A stretch of 7,988 bases of DNA from Synergistales bacterium (GTDB lineage: Bacteria > Synergistota > Synergistia > Synergistales > 79-D21): the NCBI GenBank assembly GCA_015657435.1, contig JADLKH010000003.1, positions 739,210 through 747,197 on the forward strand. The letters run 5' to 3'. The notes below the pieces were generated by a model that saw only the letters and a program-made list of their open reading frames with translations, was not told the DNA's origin and did not search any database. The translations under genes were made by a program, and so were the position numbers. Numbering within the stretch: position 1 is the stretch's first letter; each line of letters starts with the position of its first letter. This document shows positions 6,441 through 7,988 of the stretch, piece after piece.

Positions 6441-6500
6441 GAGGCCGGCAAGGTTGTTCGATAGGGGCGGGAAGCAGTGAAGAGAAGCCGGAAAATCGAA
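6441..6500 (+). repeat. Dispersed intergenic repeat, copy C (truncated)
   Basis: Aligned by eye with copy D, 6448-6491 agrees at about 35 of 44 positions, including GTTGTTCGATA, GGGAAGC and GAGAAGC. It then ends: the TTCGAACTGA block and the terminal hairpin are missing. A stray GGTCAAACGG, identical to a block of copy D, lies upstream at 6425-6434, out of the usual order. It sits between the C45 hydrolase and QueG-like genes, and I see no convincing terminator in 6343-6534. Confidence 0.6.
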
Positions 6501-6534
6501 TAAAACTCTTGGAAGAGAATCGGGTGGCGGGGAA

Positions 6535-7392
6535 ATGACGAAGGCAATGGCTCTCGACGTTGATGCGCTGCGAAGGGAAATCGAGATATTCGTGGAAGTA
6601 TCCCCCAAAAACCGACTTGGCGGAGATTTCGACGAACCCGCCTGGAACAGGCCCCTCCTGGGAGTCGTGCCGGGCGATGATCCCCTGTTTGGCGAGTTCC
6701 GGGAGGCAGTGGATCCAAGACATTTTCTCCCGGAAGAAGTTTTCAACCTGCATTTCCCGGACAAGCCCGCTTCCGGAGCACAGCTGGCTGTTGTGTGCTG
6801 GCTTCTCCCGCAAACGGAGAAGACCCGTGAAGACAACCGTCGCCAAAAGCGGCTGCCCGCTGAACGGTGGCTCAGGGCTAAGCAAATGGGAGAAGCATTC
6901 AATGACGTCCTCCGGAAACACGTGGTCGGCTGGCTGGCGGAAAGGGGAGTCGATGGGGTGGCTCCGGTTCTTTCCCCCTATTACGGGAGGTTCTCTTCGG
7001 CCCGCTTCGGACTGGCCAGCTCCTGGTCAGAGCGGCACGCGGCCTACGCCTGCGGACTGGGGACATTCGGACTCTCCGATGGGCTTATCACCCCTGTCGG
7101 GAAGGCTGTCCGCATCGGTTCGGCGGTGGTTCGGGCAAAAGTGGGGCCGGCGGTTCGCCCGTACTCGAACATCCACGAATATTGTCTTTTCTACCGGAAT
7201 GGGACGTGTGGGGCCTGTGTCAAACGGTGTCCCTCGGGAAGCATCAGGAAGGATGGCCGCGACAAGGCGCTTTGCCAGGAATACATCCACGGGATCGTAG
7301 AGCCCCACGCGCTGGAGAAATACGGTTTGGGAGCAACCTATGCCTGCGGGCTTTGTCAGGTGGGAGTCCCTTGCGAGAAGGGCATTCCCTAA
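6535..7392 (+). CDS. QueG-like 4Fe-4S protein (epoxyqueuosine reductase-related, function unknown)
   Basis: The 285-residue product has a C-terminal ferredoxin-like module with two cysteine sets. The first is C225-x2-C228-x3-C232-P, with C217 just before it and C247 after. The second is C271-x2-C274-x5-C280. Together these eight Cys can hold two 4Fe-4S clusters. Before it, SERHAAYACGLGTFGLSDGL (165-184) and the following TPVGKAVRIGSAVV resemble the core of QueG and reductive dehalogenases (cobalamin-dependent redox enzymes). True QueG is longer, with HEAT-like repeats after the clusters. This protein stops at once after CEKGIP, and its N-terminus (GVVPGDDPLFGEF, WLLPQTEKTREDNR) belongs to a distinct subgroup that I recall from anaerobes. 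So it is probably a soluble redox protein, not a proven tRNA-modifying enzyme. GGCGGGG precedes the ATG; Met5 (6547) is an alternative start. Confidence 0.82.
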   Translation: MTKAMALDVDALRREIEIFVEVSPKNRLGGDFDEPAWNRPLLGVVPGDDPLFGEFREAVDPRHFLPEEVFNLHFPDKPASGAQLAVVCWLLPQTEKTREDNRRQKRLPAERWLRAKQMGEAFNDVLRKHVVGWLAERGVDGVAPVLSPYYGRFSSARFGLASSWSERHAAYACGLGTFGLSDGLITPVGKAVRIGSAVVRAKVGPAVRPYSNIHEYCLFYRNGTCGACVKRCPSGSIRKDGRDKALCQEYIHGIVEPHALEKYGLGATYACGLCQVGVPCEKGIP

Positions 7393-7492
7393 TATCCGCC
7401 AAAGCGAAGCCGGGTTTGCGAATAACAAAGCCCCAGAAAGCAAGAGATTCCTTTCGCTCGCCACCGGTTCCGGAGCAGGCGGCCGAAAGACT

Positions 7493-7583
7493 GGGGAACC
7501 ATGGGCCGCATACGGTTGTACTCCCTCCGCCAATTCTCGACAATTGACTTCGCTTCAGCCGGAGTGTCGAAGCTTTCCCGGTT
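7493..7583 (-). mobile_element. IS3-family transposase relic (C-terminal tail fragment)
   Basis: On the minus strand, 7583 down to 7503 reads NRESFDTPAEAKSIVENWRR then EYNRMRP. This fits the end of IS3-type DDE transposases (consensus like NREIF.sl.EAr..Ie.WRr.YN..RPHSSLGY). The final HSSLGY is replaced, so the similarity fades by about 7493. The DDE residues and everything N-terminal are absent, so this is dead debris of under 35 codons. Its upstream edge coincides with the edge of repeat copy D. No gene is seen in 7393-7492. Confidence 0.55.
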
Positions 7584-7584
7584 C

Positions 7585-7689
7585 GGGCCTCGCCAAAGTT
7601 GTTCGATAAAAGCAGGAAGCTGTGGAGAGAAGCAGGTCAAACGGCTTCGAACTGAAAGATGGAGGACCTCCCTCGATGGGGAGGGATGG
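7585..7689 (+). repeat. Dispersed intergenic repeat, copy D
   Basis: It shares with copy B the full order of blocks from GGCCTCGCCAAAGTTGTTCG through AGCAGGAAGC, GGTCAAACGG, CTTCGAACTGA and GATGGAGGACCTCCC. The terminal hairpin is reduced to CCTCCC (7667-7672)/GGGAGG (7679-7684) with loop TCGATG, and TTTT comes only 6 bp later, so it is a weak or decayed terminator. It lies about 190 bp after the QueG-like gene, between the transposase relic and the LysR gene at the right edge. Confidence 0.7.
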
Positions 7690-7728
7690 ATTTTAGCCGA
7701 AACCCAGGAGCCGGGTACTGGGGAGCCG

Positions 7729-7988
7729 TCACCATGCATTTTCATCCACAAGTTTTAAGAACAGCTTGATCGCGGGGCTGACCCATTTGTTTTTATGATA
7801 GACGCAAATCGCTGTGATTTGGTTCTGCTTCAGGTCCGTGGGCAGTTCGATCAGTTTTCTGCTTTTCAATTCTTCCGCTACCGAAAAATAGGGCAGGAAT
7901 GCGATGCCGAGATTACTGATGACACTTCGTTTAATGGCTTCGATGCTCCAAAGCTCGATGACATTTTCGAAAAAAATCCTGCGATCCC
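7729..7988 (-). CDS. LysR-type transcriptional regulator, C-terminal part (runs off the right edge)
   Basis: The minus strand is open from the window edge to TGA at 7729-7731, giving 86 residues. It reads RRIFFENVIELWSIEAIKRS, then VISNLGIAFLPYFSVAEELK, SRKLIELP, and near the end KNKWVSPAIKLFLKLV. The W-SIEAIK--V-SNLGIAFLP block is the strongly conserved second-lobe motif of LysR effector domains, and KKWVSPAIKLFL is the usual final helix. The DNA-binding domain lies outside the window. It is a different protein from the LysR regulator at 3017. Its target is unknown, probably a divergent gene to the right. Confidence 0.9.
   Translation of the reverse strand, partial: DRRIFFENVIELWSIEAIKRSVISNLGIAFLPYFSVAEELKSRKLIELPTDLKQNQITAICVYHKNKWVSPAIKLFLKLVDENAW

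Noticed and set aside
7389..7751. 120-codon minus-strand open frame as a real gene
   Set aside because: It runs through repeat copy D and only its middle part resembles a transposase tail. It is a chance fusion of repeat and relic.
1..7988. CRISPR array, tRNA/rRNA genes, prophage or defence island
   Set aside because: I saw no regularly spaced short repeats, no tRNA cloverleaf or rRNA sequence, and no phage or defence-type proteins. The four dispersed repeats are kilobases apart and divergent.

Overview
This window looks like ordinary bacterial chromosome: single genes, mostly in divergent regulator/target pairs, separated by short intergenic stretches with dispersed repeats and gene debris. 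Base composition is moderately GC-rich. The gene mix (sulfur amino acid lyase with an Lrp-type regulator, agmatinase relic, metabolite exporter with a LysR regulator, 4Fe-4S protein of a type common in anaerobes) suggests an amino-acid-using anaerobe, for example Synergistota. That placement is inference, and no marker gene here fixes the taxon.

Layout. At 1-330 (minus) is the N-terminal part of an Nramp metal transporter, with a good promoter and a 12-bp palindrome at its start site. At 331-646 there is no gene, but there is repeat copy A with a perfect 19-bp hairpin. At 647-1111 (minus) is an Lrp/AsnC regulator, divergent from a PLP enzyme of the cystathionine gamma-synthase/methionine gamma-lyase family (1340-2527, plus). 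The 228 bp between them holds A/T tracts and overlapping hairpins. At 2570-2849 lies a broken agmatinase (ureohydrolase) relic. At 3017-3895 (minus) is a full-length LysR regulator, divergent from an EamA/DMT transporter (4006-4887, plus) that ends in repeat copy B, which contains an intrinsic terminator.

At 5134-6342 (plus) is a secreted C45-type Ntn hydrolase. Repeat copy C, truncated, precedes a QueG-like protein with two 4Fe-4S motifs (6535-7392, plus). The segment 7393-7728 has no intact gene. It carries a short relic of an IS3-type transposase abutting repeat copy D. The right edge (7729-7988, minus) is the C-terminus of another LysR regulator.

How the genes work together. The two regulator/target pairs (Lrp with the PLP lyase, LysR with the DMT exporter) are probably local control circuits for amino acid or metabolite handling. 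The other genes look like independent transcription units. The most notable unexplained structure is the dispersed repeat: four copies in about 7 kb, all in the same orientation, the fuller ones ending in a GGACCTC/GAGGTCC-type hairpin. I see no defence system, CRISPR array, prophage, tRNA or rRNA.
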